From: Zanthoxylum bungeanum
Lineage: Eukaryota > Streptophyta > Magnoliopsida > Sapindales > Rutaceae
Length of the DNA: 64,000 nt
Direction: 5' to 3'
Assembly: GCA_019454045.1 (NCBI GenBank)
Contig: SKCR01023417.1
Span: 186,001-250,000, forward strand
Shown: piece by piece, positions 9,090 to 21,170 of the stretch
How the letters are laid out: the number at the start of each line of letters is the position of its first letter
How positions within the stretch are numbered: the first letter of the stretch is position 1
Translations under genes and position numbers: made by a program
The notes under the pieces: model-generated
The model's input: the letters and a program-made list of their open reading frames with translations, nothing else
What the model was told of the DNA's origin: nothing
The model's database searches: none

Positions 9090-10850
9090 TCCAATTGGGC
9101 CTAAAACCAATTCCATAAAGTTCAAATATGACAATTGGGCCTTTAATAATTTAATTGGGCCCAATGGGCCAAATTTGATTTTGGGCAAAGGGTGATTCAT
9201 TATTGGGCCTTGTCATCTTGGGTTTGATCCATAATGGCCAAAGCCCACGCCTAAATAACAAATTGAAAGCCCATTGGACTTTAATTGAATAGTATTGGAT
9301 ACTAATTGGGCCTTTGAGACCCAATTGGATTGGATTTGGAATCCAAGTCTTTAAGGCACATAAATAAGTGTAATTATTTAATTTGAAATTAAATATGAAT
9401 TAGTATTGGATACAATTTAAATTGGATTTAAAATTGTAGTTTGATATAATTCAAGAATACGTAATTTGAGTATTTATTCTTAAACGAGTTGGACTACGCA
9501 AATAAAATCGTTGTTTGAATATTGGATGGTCATTAATTCAAAGATTAATTAATTAGATTAAATTCATTGAATAGCATTCTATGTGTGAATACTTTGATGT
9601 ATTGTATGAATAATGTATATCGGATGGATATTAGAATGGTGAGGGTAATTTTGGAAATTGTTGTAATAAATTTAGAATTTATTTAAATTGGACCTGCGTG
9701 TCCAACCTATTATCTCTATTCTCTTTTTATTTCTCTTCTCACCAATTCCCCTCAATGCAAATGAGGTTTACTTTAGTGTTATGTAATTGGATAGAAGTAA
9801 GAATAGTGTTGGCGGGAGAGAGGAAATGTAGAGATTTGTTCTAGGAATAATTTGTTAAATATCCATCTGTATATCATTATTAAATTTTATCGCGCCTTGT
9901 TATGCTTTTAGAATGCATGTTTAAGGGTGTATGATGAGACCTAATCAAGGATAATAAATTGTTGCCAATTTACGCGAAAAAAAAACCCTCAATACAATAT
10001 TAAGCGTTTTTTCCTTCCATTGAGTGGTTCTCTCTCAAGATCCAAGATTGGCATTGGTTTGTTGGCCCAAGTCAAGAACTTTGTCCATCACGGATGTGTT
10101 TGAACCGCGTAAGATTTGTTCCATATCGTATGTCTTGGGCGGTTGTGACTTGTTGGCCAAAGTCAAGGTCACTTTTAGTTCATCGACTTCGATTACGAAA
10201 CTTTCCCACTGTCAATGGGTCACGCTTAACTGGAATCATTAAGTTTGTTGAGCCAAAGTCAAGGCTTAGTTGATTCAGAGGAAACAGGTTAGGAAATATA
10301 TTGGATATATTTACATATATTGGATATATGTTTCGGACTTTGAGGTCCACCTACTGGATCTATGAATTGGATGAGATCCAGTTGATTTTAGAGATCTACC
10401 TAGTTAAGTTTCATACAGCTTGTTGGCCAAAGTCAAGGTTGTGTGTTATTTAACGGGATCCTAGCCTACTAGGAAACTAGGTTTCCTGAGTACTCCACAG
10501 AGGGTTAGAGGCTCGCCGAAAAATAATGGGAGGCAAGTATAAAATTTTCAATTTCGTTTAGATACTTGCCAATACGCGCTCATTTTATTTTTTTCGTCAT
10601 TAAAATATAAACATATTAGTTTGACTAATATTCAATTGTTGTTTTAATTGAACAGTTGGACTGTATTCAAACTACTTCATTTGTAGTTGGTTATATAGTT
10701 GGACTATAGTAATCAATACATTTGAAAGTAACCAATCAAATTGTAGTTAATTATATAGTTAGACTATAGTAATCATTACATTAGATTGTACCTGAAATCG
10801 TTGATTGGATAGTTGGACTATAGCAATCAAGATAACCTGAAAGATTAGCG
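9090..10850 (+). other. E2 leader (interrupted by E1 at its left end)
   Basis: This is colinear with the E4 leader from about 36850. Class I hairpins include 10145-10172 (GTGAC/GTCAC, against GTGGT/ACCAC in E1) and 10415-10442 (ACAGC/GTTGT, against ACAAT/ATTGT in E1). Class II hairpins include 10652-10664 (ACAGT/ACTGT, loop TGG) and 10687-10716, a 13-bp stem with one bulge and one G-U. No coding potential is recognised; the 72-codon frame at 10024-10242 lies inside the hairpin array. Confidence 0.75.
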
Positions 10851-11690
10851 TCAAATGACATAATCCTGGGTGAAAATGTCTTTAACTGCTTTAATTTTCC
10901 AGATTGGGAAAAGAATCTCAGGATAGTCCTGGGAGCTGAGATGTTACTCTATTTGATAGAGAAACCTCTCGGGCCTGAGCCCGGAGTTGAGCAAATAATA
11001 GAGCATGAGCTTTGGAAGACTCATCGTGATGATAACTTTAGTAATCAATCCGTTATGCTTGCTGCAATAACTCTTTAATTTCATCGTCAGAACTAAGGAT
11101 TAGATCTTTATACCATGATGTTGAAATTAAAGGATCTTCATAGATCTAACCTTAGATCTTAGAAGTACGAATTGTAAAAGAAGTTTTTTCACTCGCGTAT
11201 GTCAGATGGTACATCTGTCGTGCACTAGGTGTCGCAGATGATTGCTGACATCGAACAGCTAGGTTAGCTGGGCATTACCTATGAGGCCGAGACTTCTATA
11301 GATTTGATCTTACAGTCTCTACCCGAATGCTGGGGCGGGTTCGTCATGAACTTCAACATGATGAACTAAGAGAAAACTCTTGGAGAGTTAATGGCTATAC
11401 TCAAGGAGAAAAAACTAGAGCTTCGAAAAGGGCAAGAAGCGCAAGGCGTATTTTACTTCGACATCCCAGAAGGCTAAGGCTTGGCCAAAGCCTTCTGGGG
11501 GTGTGAAGAAAAGGGCAAGGCTAAATCGTCACATTCTTCTGGGAAGACAAATGACATATCCCAAGATGTTTGCCTAAGCTGTGGAAAACGGGGTCACTGA
11601 AAGCGTGACTGCCGTATGGACAAGGCAGACATGAAGGAAGTGAAGGTGGGGCAAGGCTCCGGCTTCATGTATGTTTGTTATAAACATGTC
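10850..11690 (+). pseudogene. E2 gag remnant
   Basis: Translation in shifting frames shows copia Gag features: an FPDWE-like motif near 10900, an LQSLPECWGGFVMNFNM-like stretch near 11310-11360, the EKTLGELM stretch near 11380, and a knuckle near 11575-11620 that keeps the Cys/His spacing except for a TGA in place of the Trp codon after His. It has more sequence than E1 and E5 gag, which share an internal deletion. Stops make it non-functional. Confidence 0.82.
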
Positions 11691-11725
11691 CACTACTAGT
11701 TTTAAGAATTGGATTTTGATACTGG

Positions 11726-13660
11726 ATGTGGTACATAAATATATGTAATGATGTGCAGAATCTGCTGATTAGCAAGAGACTGGCTTCAGATGAGATCGAC
11801 ATGCGAGTCAGAAACATGACGAGAGTCGTTGTTTTGGTCATAGAAACAAAAGATTTGGAACTGTCATTGGGGCATGTACTTAAATTAGGAGACTGTTATA
11901 ATGTACCTAGTTTGACTAGAAATATTATCTCTATATCTAGTTTAACCCGTTGCGGGTATACCTTTATGTCCAGAACACTGGGTGTTTTGTTTATAAAGAT
12001 GATATTGAGATATACACATTAGATGTGAATAACCGTCTTTATATTTTGAATATAAATGAATCTCAAACATATAACATGACAAAAAAAAGGCTCAAACTGA
12101 GTAAATCAGATGAGACTTATTTGTGGCATTATTGTCTAGGACACATTAACAAGACTTATATATCCACACTTTCGAAGAGTGGATACTAGGACAGATTTGA
12201 TCCTAATTCAAATGATGTCTGCGAATCTTATTTATTAGGCAAAGTGCCTAAAACACATTTTAATGCTAAAGGTGCAAGTGCCACCGATCTGTTAGCCCTC
12301 ATTCATAGTGACGTAAGTGGGCCCATGTCTAGCTAGGCTAGAGGTGGAAATGAATACTTCGTAACATTTACGGATGTGGCATCGCGTTATGGTTATGTGT
12401 ATCTTATGAAACACAAGTCAGAAAGCTTTGAGTAATTCAAAGAGTTTCGACACGAAGTAGAAAAACAGACCGGTAAAAGTATTAAAATATTACGGTTGGA
12501 CCATGGTGGATAATACTTAAACATATGAGTCTCAAGATTACTTGAAAGAGTATGGTATTCTTCCACAGTGGACTCCTCCCGGAACACCTCAATTTGACGG
12601 TGTGACCGAACGGAGAAACCGAACTTAGTTGGACATGGTAAGGTTAATGATGAGTCACTCTGAGCTACCAATTTCCTTCTAAGGATACACATTAAACAGT
12701 GCAATACTTATTTTGAATAAGGTTCCATGAAAATCTGTTAGACAGACTTCATATTAGATATGAATATGAAAGAAACCGGGTTTCTCATTCCTGAAGATTT
12801 GGGAATGTCGGGCATACTCTAAACATTTGGATGATACCAAACTAGAACCCAAATCGGATAAGTGCCTATTTGTAGGTTATCCTAGGGAAACCAAAGTATA
12901 GTACTTATACAACTCACAAGAGAACAATGTATTTGTTGCTCTCCATGCGATTTTCCTCGAAAAGGAATTCCTAAATGCAGTGGTAAGTGGGAGGAAAGTA
13001 GAACTCGATGAAAATCAGAGTGATACTATTCCAGGCACCGATCCCTTATGGAACATGAACAGTTCATCAGGGATGAAACTGTACCACAATCTTCGAATAC
13101 ACAAGAACTGCGTATGTCGGAAAGAGTCAGAAAATAACCTGGTAGGTATGGGTTTCTGATCTCACCTCATGTAGATATTAATCTTATTGAGGAAGATGGA
13201 CTGACTACGTATGAGGAAGTGATACAAGGTATCGACTCTTTTTATGGCAAATTGTCATGAAGTCCGAAATGGATTCCATGTATACCAACCAAGTTTGGAT
13301 ACTGGTTGATGTACCAGAAGGCATTGTGCCTATTGGTACTAAATGGGTCTTCAATGAAGACAGACATGGATGGCAATATACAAATGTACGTAGCTAGGCT
13401 TGTACAGAAAGAGTATCGTCAACGATATAGTGTCGACTACGGCAAAACGTTTTCATCCGTTGCCATGATTAAATCCATTCGGATAATGCTTGCTAATGCT
13501 ATTACAGTGAGCTGGAAATCATCCAAGCAAGATACTATTGTTGTTTAAACAATAAAAGCGGAATATTGATGAGGCTGAAGCAGTAAAATAAGCATTTTGG
13601 ATCTATAAATTCCTGATTGGATTAGGAGTAGTTATGTTTGAAGCTAAGCTAGGCTACAAC
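11726..13660 (+). pseudogene. E2 pol remnant with RT deletion
   Basis: GAG-pre-integrase is clear at 11880-12300 (TRNIISISSLTRCGY-like and LWHYCLGHINK-like stretches). The family TAG stop is at 12334-12336. Integrase runs to about 12720. RT starts near 13190 but jumps near 13500 directly into RNase H (WKSSKQD-like), so about 0.65-0.7 kb including the RT active site is missing compared with E4. RNase H ends near 13640. Non-functional. Confidence 0.85.
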
Positions 13661-13774
13661 ATAGGCTAAAGAACCGTAATCTCATCAATGATCCAAGTAT
13701 GTACTTCGACTAATTCATCTTATTCATTAGATTATACATCGTGGCGATGTGATGATCGAATAAATCGCATCAGA

Positions 13775-13779
13775 TGATA
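13775..13779 (+). other. TSD of X, left copy (TGATA)
   Basis: TGATA stands directly before the solo X LTR and recurs at 15871-15875 and 25780-25784, directly after X LTR ends. Confidence 0.8.
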
Positions 13780-15870
13780 TGTTGGTTTCTAATTAGGTCC
13801 CAAGAAACATCAAACAAGCATGAAACAAGTGAATACAACAAAGGAGAATGGCGGAAACATACTCACAATGAACGGATCTTGCGACGCGAAGAACACAAGC
13901 CTTCAAGCTCCCTCAAAGGTCACGGCAGTAGCTCCCCTTGGCAGTGGACTGCTCGGTTGTGGCTCATTTAGCTCCTCCAAGATTCGGCCATTGATGACCT
14001 CCATTGAAGCTCCAAGCTTCAAGCTTCAAAAACGATTCCATGCTCACGAAAACGCTGCCCTATCACCTTAGGATGACTCAAGTGTGTGCTAGCACTTTGT
14101 ATTTTGCAACAAAATACTCATCTTCTTCTCACTGCTTCTCGGCAGAAAACTAGAAAAGGAAGAAGGAGAGAAATGGCTCAAAGCCGTGAGAGAAGATGAG
14201 GGAAAAAATGGGTTTCCTAGAAAACGTGAGTGATAGAGAGAGAGAAGAAAAAAAATGTTTTTATATATTTGATTTTCCCAAAAATCAAATACCAAAAACC
14301 ATTTTTCCATTTACCAAAAGTCAAAAAACAAAAACAATTAATGTTTTTTCAACTACCACATCAATCACTCAATCAATCAATCAAATTGTCACATCACTCA
14401 AAGTGACATGTGATATGACGCTTGATGTGACTAGCGATTTGACGTTTGATGTGACTTGCGTGCCGTATTCGAATTCGAAATGCAAATGCGCTCGTAAACA
14501 CACTCGGGCTCGGGTTTGCTAATTCCGAATTAACGAATTTTCCGTTGCGATGTAATTAAATGATTATGCCTAGCGAAATCACTATTCACGTCGCTAACGA
14601 ATTAATTCTAAATTAATTCGTTCGCCCGAATTAAAATCTAATTTCAATTCCGCGTCGAAATCCAATTTCGTATAATATATCGAATATATTATTTTATCGA
14701 ATAGTTCCAAATTAATCGTTCTCTCTCTTTAATTAATATTTTATCCCAGATAAAATATCTCCGCAATTAATCCCAGATTAATTTTCTCTCTCATCTAATT
14801 AATCCCAGATTAATAAAGTGCGAGTCATACATCATCGGTGAATCTTCGGGAAGCGACCCATGAGATCCCCGGATATGTTGGCAGTAAATACGGTCGTTGG
14901 ACTATCCGAACACGTAAGTACCTAGTACTACGTTTGTACTGATTTACAAGACAAGGTTGGCTTCTAGCAAAGTGTCATGCCTACCCAATTCTCCAGAAAT
15001 ATCCTTATAGGAATATGTGATCTATATCAGGCGTAGTATACGTAGTATTGTGTATGTCGATCCAGTATCGGATGACCACGTGCTAGGCTCGGGGCTGGAA
15101 TTGTGTCTGCCCCGTACGAAGCACATATCGGATGTCTGGTAACTAGTCTCCATAATCGGATATACATGACCTAGTCATAATATCCCGATAGCTCGAGCAT
15201 TTAAGAGAACAAGTTCCGTATCCTACGCGATCATCATCTCCACTATGACTGGAGTGATACTTCCGTCTTGAAATCACACCCAACACACTACGATTCTCAA
15301 TATACCCAGAATAGGCGTACACAGAACCTGTTAAAGCCCTGGACGACTGCCACCAAAGTATATTGATTGTCGTAAGTATTAGCGGTGCAAGTCTCAGGTT
15401 AAGACCAAATTACACCTACCCTGATTTCGGACTTCCATAGACACATAGTCATACTACTAATGGAATTCTGAGGGGGTCTATCCAGAGCGAAGCTGTTTCC
15501 CGTACCATCGGTAAAACACAACCTCCTATTACACTTGCATGAGTATCCTATACCCAAATATATGAGAACTATGATGTTGTGCCCTCACAACGCGCACAAG
15601 TGTAATACTAGTCTTTTACGCATTTATCGATGTCCAATCTCGATAATGCTCTGACTAGAGATATTTAATGATTTATCCTTCGTGGACTGATACTGTCTCA
15701 TATCATTCTTAATCCAGGAACAAATCACATGGACCTCCTATCATTTATATATCTTGGTGATCTAATCACAAATGATAAGATTGCAATCTCCTTTGTCACA
15801 TAGTTAATTTGTACAACAACACCATGATCTGTACAAATAGTGACGCTATGGGTCATAATTGTCAAAAAAA
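13780..15870 (-). repeat. Solo LTR of X (minus strand)
   Basis: It runs from the inverted LTR end (TGTTGGTTTCTAATTAGG on plus) to the inverted LTR start (GGTCATAATTGTCA...). It is flanked on both sides by TGATA and by interrupted E2 sequence, with no internal domain. It matches 23700-25779 throughout. The final bases are altered to an A-run where CAACA is expected. Best read as the LTR-LTR recombination product of a first copy of X. Confidence 0.87.
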
Positions 15871-16318
15871 TGATAACCTTGCAAATCCGCTGACGAAAGC
15901 TATTTCTCAGCAGAATTTTGAGCAACCCGTATATAGTTCGGAAGTTAGACACTTGAGTGATTGGCTATAGGCCAAATGGGAGATTGTTGGATAATTATGA
16001 CCCATAGCATCACTATTTTTAAAGAACATGGTATTCTTGTACAAGATTAACTATGTGACAAAGGAAATTGCTATTTTATCATTTGTAATTGGATTACCTA
16101 GATATATAAATGATAAAAGTCCTTATGATTAGTACCAGATTAATAATATATGAGACAGTATTAATCCATGTAAGGTTTAATCATTAAATATCCTTAGTCG
16201 TAGTATTATCGAGACTGGACATCGATAATGTGAAATAGGCTTGTATTGCGCTTGTGCGCATTATGGAAGCTTAACGGCATAGTTCTCATATATTTAAGTG
16301 TTGGATACTTATGCAAGT
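15871..16318 (+). repeat. Duplicated E2 3' end plus first 334 bp of its 3' LTR
   Basis: This is nearly identical to 25780-26213, with about a dozen differences plus a 17-bp gap by eye. It contains the end of the E2 internal region, a purine tract (about 15975-15984) and an LTR start (TGTTGG at 15985). It stops abruptly at CAAGTGTG, where X LTR sequence continues. It is one arm of a tandem duplication. Confidence 0.87.
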
Positions 16319-18091
16319 GTGTGCTAGCACTTTGTATTTTGCAACAAAATACTCATCTTCTTCTTACTGCTTCTCGGCAGAAAACCAGAAAAGGAAGAAG
16401 GAGAGAAATAGCTCAAGGCCGTGAGAGAAGAGGAGGGAAAAAATGGGTTTCCTAGAAAACGTGAGTGATAGAGAGAGAGAAGAAAAAAAATGTTTTTATA
16501 TATTTGATTTTCCCAAAAATCAAATACCAAAAATCCTTTTTCCATTTACCAAAAGTCAAAAAGCAAAAACAATTAATGTTTTTTCAACTACCACATCAAT
16601 CACTCAATCAATCAATCAAATTGTCACATCACTCAAAGTGACATGTGATTTGAAGCTTGATGTGACTAGCGATTTGACGCTTGATGTGACTTGCGTGCCG
16701 CATTAGAATTCGAAATGCGAATGCGCTCGCAAACACACTTGGGCACGGGTTCGCTAATTCCTAATTAACGAATTGCGACGTAATTAAATGATTATGCCTA
16801 GCGAAATCACTATTCACGTCGCTAACGAATTAATTCTAAATTAACTCGTTCGCCCGAATTAAAATCTAATTTCAATTCCGCGTCGAAATCCAATTTCGTA
16901 TAATATATCGAATATATTATTTTATCGATTAATTCCAAATTACTCGTTCTCTCTTTAATTAATATTTTATCCCAGATAAAATATCTCTGCAATTAATCCC
17001 ATATTAATTTTCTCTCTCATCTAATTAATCCCAGATTGATAAAGTGCGAGTCATACATCATCGATGAATCTTCAGGAAGCGACCCATGAGATCCCCGGAT
17101 ATGTTGGCAGTAAATACGGTCTTCGGACTATCCGAACACGTAATTACCTAGTACTACATTTGTACCGATTTACAAGACAAGGTTGGCTTCTAGCAAAGCG
17201 CCATGCCTACCCAATTCTCCATAAATATCCTTATAGGAATATGTGATTTATATCAGGCGTAGTATACGTAGTATTGTGTATGTCGATCCAGTATCGGATG
17301 ACCACGTGCTAGGCCTGGGGCTGGAATTATGTCTGCCCCGTACGAAGCACATATCGGATGTCTGGTAACTAGTCTCCATAATCGGATATACATGACCTAG
17401 TCATAATATCCTGATAGCTCGAGCATTTAAGAGAACAAGTTTCGTATCCTACGCGATCATCATCTCCACTATGACTGGAGTGATACTTCCGTCTTGAAAT
17501 CACACCCAACACACTACGATTCTCAATATACCCAGAATAGGCGTACACAGAACCTATTAAAGCCATGGACGACCGCCACCAAAGTATATTGATTGTCGTA
17601 AGTATTAGCGGTGCAAGTCTCAGGTTAAGACCAAATTACACCTACCCTGATTTCGGACTTCCATAGACACATAGTCATACTACCAATGGAATTCCGAGGG
17701 GGTCTATCTAGAGCGAAGCTGTTTCCCGTACCATCGGTAAAACACAACCTCCTATTACACTTGCATGAGTATCCTATACCCAAATATATGAGAAACTATG
17801 TTGTGCCCTCACAACGCGCACAAGTGTAATACTAGTCTTTTACGCATTTATCGATGTCCAATCTCGATAATGCTCTGACTAGGGATATTTAATGATTTAT
17901 CCTTCGTGGACTGATACTGTCTCATATCATTCTCAATCCAGGAACAAATCACAGGGACCTCCTATCATTTATATATCTTGGTGATCTAATCACAAATGAT
18001 AAGATTGCAATCTCATTTGTCACATAGTTAATTTGTACAACAACACCATGATCTGTACAAATAGTGACGTATGGGTCATAATTGTCCAACA
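16311..18091 (-). repeat. X 3' LTR, truncated at the duplication junction
   Basis: From GTGTGCTAGCACTTTG onward it is colinear with 14092-15870 and 24005-25779. It ends TTGTCCAACA at 18091 beside the inverted purine tract. The outer ~309 bp seen at 13780-14088 are missing because E2 LTR sequence is joined in at 16311-16318. Confidence 0.9.
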
Positions 18092-18105
18092 ATCTCCCAC
18101 TTGGC
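18092..18105 (-). other. X polypurine tract
   Basis: ATCTCCCACTTGG on plus is the reverse of CCAAGTGGGAGAT, directly next to the LTR boundary. Confidence 0.85.
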
Positions 18106-18339
18106 CTATAGCCAGTCACTCGAGTGTCTAACACACGAACTATGTACGGTTGGCTCAAACTGCTGAGAAAAGGTTTTCGTCAGCGGATTTACATGATTAT
18201 CATCTGATGCGATTTATTCGATCATCACATCGCCACGATGTATGATCCGAACGAATCAGATGAATATCGAAGTATGTATCTGGATCGTTGATGAGACCAT
18301 TAATTCTTTAGCTTGTGATGAAGCCTAGCTCAACTACTA

Positions 18340-20470
18340 ATAGAACTATATCTAATCTAATTAGATTTGTTATCAACCCAAATGGCTTCTATTGCTGCCT
18401 CAGCTGCAGCAATAACCCGCATTTGTTGTTTATTCGTTAACAGTATCTTGCTTGGAAGATTTCCAGCTCACTGTTCCGTTATTCAATCTTTATAGTACCG
18501 TTGTCACGACTTATAGTCGTTTTCATGAAAGCCAAGCTTTCACCGATTATATTATGGGAATATCATTTCCAAGAAATGATATATCATCATTACTCAGGAC
18601 ATTCACTGTCAGTGCACTCCAACTAACCTCCTTATATACACAAGAATTATTTTCATTTTGAATTAAATCATACATCATTATGATTACATCAAAACGATAA
18701 TTCCAAGAACTTCATGCTTGCTTCAATCCATCTATGGATCGAATAACCTGCAAACCTAGTTTGCTTGTTATGGTTCGACAAAACCGTCAGGATGAGTAAA
18801 CATCCTCCGAAAGGTTTCCGTTAAGGAAAGCAGTTTTCTCGTTCAGCTGCCATATTTCATAAATGAAACATGCAGCATTAGCAAGCATTGTTGAAATGGA
18901 TTTTCCGTGGCAACAGGTAAAAGGTTTCGTCGTAATCAACACAATGTTGATAACTCTACCTTTTCGCTACAAGCCTAGCTTAGTACGATGGTATGTTGTC
19001 ATCCATGTATGTCTTCCTTGAAGAGTTATTTAGTACCAATAGGCACAATGCCTTGCGGTATATCAACTAGTGTCTAAACATAGTTGGTATACATGGAATC
19101 CACTTCGGACTTTATGGCACTTTGCCATAATAGGGAGTCGATACCTTGTATCACTTCCTCATACGTAGTCAGTTGATATTCCTCAATAGATAGACATCTT
19201 TTGAGGGTGAGATCAGAAACCCATACCCCAGGTTGTTTTCTGATTCTCTCCAACATACGTGGTTCTTGTGTATTCGAAGATTATTGGAATAGTTTCATCC
19301 TTCATGAACTATTTTTTTTCCATTAGGACTCGGTGCCAGAAATAGTATTACTCCGATTTTCATCGAGTTTTACTATCCTCCCACTTACCACTGCATATAG
19401 GTATTCCTCTTAGGAAAACCGCATGGCGAGCAACAATTACATTGTTCTTTTGTGAGTTGTATAAGTATTATACTTAGGTATCCCTAGGATAACCTACAAC
19501 TTTAGCACTTATCCGATTTGGGTTTTAGTTTGGTATCATCCAAACATATGCCTAGCATACCCAAATATTCAGGAATGAGAAACCTGGTTTCTTTCCCGTT
19601 CATATCTAATATGTTATCTGTCAAACAGATATTTATGGAACCTTATTCAAAATAAGTTCTGCACTGTTTAGCGTATCCGTTGAAGGAAATGGTAGCTCAG
19701 AACGACTCATGATTAACCTTATCATGTCCAACAAAATTCGGTTTCTCCTGTCGGACACACCGTCAAATTGACGTGTTCTGGGAGGAGTCCTCATTGAAAG
19801 AACACTATACTCTTTCAAGTATATGAGAAACTTATTGCTTAAGTATTTTCATCATGGTCAAACCGTGATGGTTTAATACTTTACCCGATCTGTTTGTCTA
19901 TTTCGTGTCAAAACTTTAAAATTTTCCGATTTGTGTTTCAAAAGAAACACGTAACCATGACGCGATGCCACATCCGTGTATGGTCACGAAACATTCATAT
20001 GCATCTCTAGCCTAGCTAGACATGGGCCCACATACGTCAAGGATTCAATGGCACTTGAACTTTTACCAAGTAAAGGTGTTTTAGGCACTTTGCCCAATAA
20101 ACTAGATTCGTAGACTTTATTTGAATAGAATCAAATTAGTCCTAGTACTCACTCTTCGAAAGTGTGGATATACGAGTCTTGTTTAATTGTGTCCCTGACA
20201 ACAATGCCACATTCAAGTTTCAACCTGATCAAATCAGTTTGAGCTATTTGTTTGTCATATTATGTGTGAGATTTATTATATTCTAAATATAAATTTTGTT
20301 GTTCACATCTAATAGTTTATCTCAATATCATCTTTATATAATAAAACACTTTAGTGTTCTAGAATATAAAGGTATATCCGCAACGGATTATACACTGATA
20401 TAGAGATAATGTTTCTAGTCAAACTAGTTACATTATAACAGTTTCCTAATTTACGTACATACCCAAAGGG
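18340..20470 (-). pseudogene. X pol remnant
   Basis: On the minus strand: GAG-pre-integrase about 20470-20100, integrase about 20060-19620 with the family stop at 20012-20014, RT about 19260-18540 and RNase H about 18480-18340. The RT active-site box reads Asn-Asp-Asp (18583-18591). Near 18520-18530 about 0.27 kb of the RT end is missing relative to E4: the GCTTGGCTTTCA stretch runs directly into the pre-RNase H sequence. Many stops; no intact domain. Confidence 0.82.
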
Positions 20471-20639
20471 TAGTTCCTAAACTTAGGTATCTACGGTTAA
20501 AACAGCGACTTTCGTCCCGTTTTCAATTCGCAAATTAATCTCAATAGAAGTCAGTATCCTGCTCATAGCAGATTCTGAACATTAGAACATATTTATGTAC
20601 CACACTAAGTATCTAAAATCCAATTTTAATATTAATTGT

Positions 20640-21170
20640 GAACATATTTATGACAAACATATTTGAAGTCAGAGCTTTGCTCGTCTTCAATTCCTTCTTG
20701 GGATATGTCCTTTTATCTTCCCAGAAGAATATAATGATTTTGCCTTTGCCATTTTCACATTCCAGAAGCCTTTGGCCAAGCCTTGGCCTTTTGGAATATC
20801 GAAGTAAAATGCGCATTGCGCTACTTGCATTATTGCCATATTTACTTCTAAAATCTAAGTATATATTTATGAAGATCCTTCAATTTCAATATCATACTTT
20901 AAGAATCTAATCCTTAGTTCTGATAAAGAAATTAAGGAGTCTATATGACAAGTATAATGGATTAAGCACTAAAGTTATCATTACATGAATATTCCAAATA
21001 TCATGTTCCACTTATTTGCTTAACTCCAGGCTTAGGCCTAATATTATTTATCAAATAAAGTAACTTATTAGTTTCCAGGACCATCCTGAAATTTATTCCC
21101 AATTTGAAAATTAAAGTCGTTTAAATACATTTTCACCCAGGATTATGTTTTAAACACTAATCTTTCAATT
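20640..21170 (-). pseudogene. X gag remnant
   Basis: The ATGTTTGTCATAAA-like stretch after the knuckle, the AAGGCC/TTGGCC region near 20770 and the FNGL-type start near 21120 align to E1 and E5 gag. It lacks more sequence than E1 and E5 between 20830 and 20860. No knuckle remains intact. Confidence 0.7.

Noticed and set aside
13774..14522. Several overlapping frames of 65-108 codons in the X LTR (also at 16246-16706 and 23673-24440)
   Set aside because: They lie in LTR sequence on the strand opposite to the element and repeat with each LTR copy; no domain is recognisable.
13780..18091. Two independent insertions of X-type elements
   Set aside because: The flanking E2 sequence and TGATA are duplicated together with the LTR, and the join at 16311-16318 is inside both LTRs, which needs duplication rather than two insertions.
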